A stretch of DNA of 64,000 nt from Humisphaera borealis (lineage in GTDB: Bacteria; Planctomycetota; Phycisphaerae; Tepidisphaerales; Tepidisphaeraceae): assembly GCF_015169395.1 (NCBI RefSeq), contig NZ_CP063458.1, positions 3,844,001 to 3,908,000 of the forward strand, given 5' to 3'. A program made the translations under genes and the position numbers. The notes under the pieces were generated by a model that was not told the origin of the DNA, did not search any database, and saw only the letters and a program-made list of their open reading frames with translations. Below are positions 63,807 to 64,000 of this stretch, piece by piece. Position 1 is the stretch's first letter. Every line of letters starts with the position of its first letter.

Positions 63807-64000
63807 ATGACCACGCCGCTTAGTGACTGTGCATCGGATACCGAACTGGCAATGCTCCGCGCCCTGTCGGATCGCTTTAAGAACGTCGACGCGGCACTTG
63901 CCGAAATCGCCCGCCTCTCGGCCGTTCTGACGCTGCCGAAGGGCACGATCCACATCATTTCGGACATTCACGGCGAGGATAAGAAGCTTCGCCACGTCAT
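63807..64000 (+). CDS. fbp: fructose-1,6-bisphosphatase class III, N-terminal part
   Basis: The 64 visible codons read MTTPLSDCASDTELAML...IHIISDIHGEDKKLRHV. The HIISDIHGE metallophosphatase motif and the spacing match class III FBPases (Firmicutes type, over 600 residues), gluconeogenic enzymes that release phosphate from fructose 1,6-bisphosphate. The gene runs off the right end. TATAGC lies 12 nt before the ATG. Confidence 0.85.
   Translation, partial: MTTPLSDCASDTELAMLRALSDRFKNVDAALAEIARLSAVLTLPKGTIHIISDIHGEDKKLRHV

Noticed and set aside
1-64000. tRNA, rRNA, tmRNA, SRP RNA or RNase P RNA genes
   Set aside because: I looked for T-loop, CCA-end, SRP and RNase P core motifs on both strands by eye and saw none. 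A covariance-model scan would be needed to be certain.

Overview
The window is high-GC DNA from a Gram-negative bacterium, most likely a planctomycete of the Phycisphaerae type (Tepidisphaerales-like). The evidence is an extracellular protein with the planctomycete N-terminal LEPLESRVLF signature, proteins rich in Thr-Gln-Pro-Ala-Thr linkers, many orphan intergenic palindromes of the 'CACGGAGACACGGAGG' kind, and outer-membrane biogenesis genes (Lpt-like, Mla, RseP, TonB receptor). No rRNA, tRNA, CRISPR array, integrase or transposase was recognised. The DNA reads as core chromosome with a few accessory genes.

Layout. 0.2-9 kb: a degenerate FAD oxidoreductase, a large orphan FtsX-type permease, a DUF2461 protein, a GH39-like protein lacking both catalytic glutamates, and a two-domain PPK2 kinase. 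9-13 kb: a secreted malectin-like/GH88 protein and a 24-residue basic peptide with its own terminator. 13-25 kb: pyrF, a small membrane protein overlapping murD, an SDR, a giant LptC/LptA-like protein, a zinc ribbon, dxr and rseP. 25-37 kb: an exported FAD oxidoreductase, a HEAT protein, transaldolase, then a lipoprotein, an RsbW-like kinase, a STAS protein and mlaE-mlaF-mlaD (phospholipid transport), a DUF2007 protein, gpsA, a transglutaminase and a TrmH methyltransferase. 38-49 kb: a LexA-like repressor, a methyltransferase, tmk, holB, a tandem QueD fusion, a truncated globin with its iron-sulfur flavin reductase, an aminotransferase and an LptF/G permease. 49-64 kb: an FMN reductase, lysA, an alpha/beta hydrolase, a metal-homeostasis block (MntR-like repressor divergent from an outer-membrane protein, metal-binding lipoprotein, ATPase and two permeases that each carry a C-terminal DtxR-like domain), a B12-fold protein without the cobalamin histidine, a repeat-rich gene-poor kilobase, a TonB-dependent receptor and the start of fructose-bisphosphatase.

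Working together: the Lpt-like, Mla, RseP and TonB genes build and service an outer membrane. The 52.5-59 kb block looks like a self-sensing Mn/Zn/Fe uptake system. The globin and reductase look like a two-gene flavohaemoglobin substitute. The least explained structures are nested palindrome-within-palindrome intergenic elements (22.3, 37.6, 40.3 and 63.5 kb), a three-unit tandem array of paired repeats at 60.2-60.5 kb, and several genes whose -10 box lies only 6-10 nt from the start codon, suggesting leaderless mRNAs.
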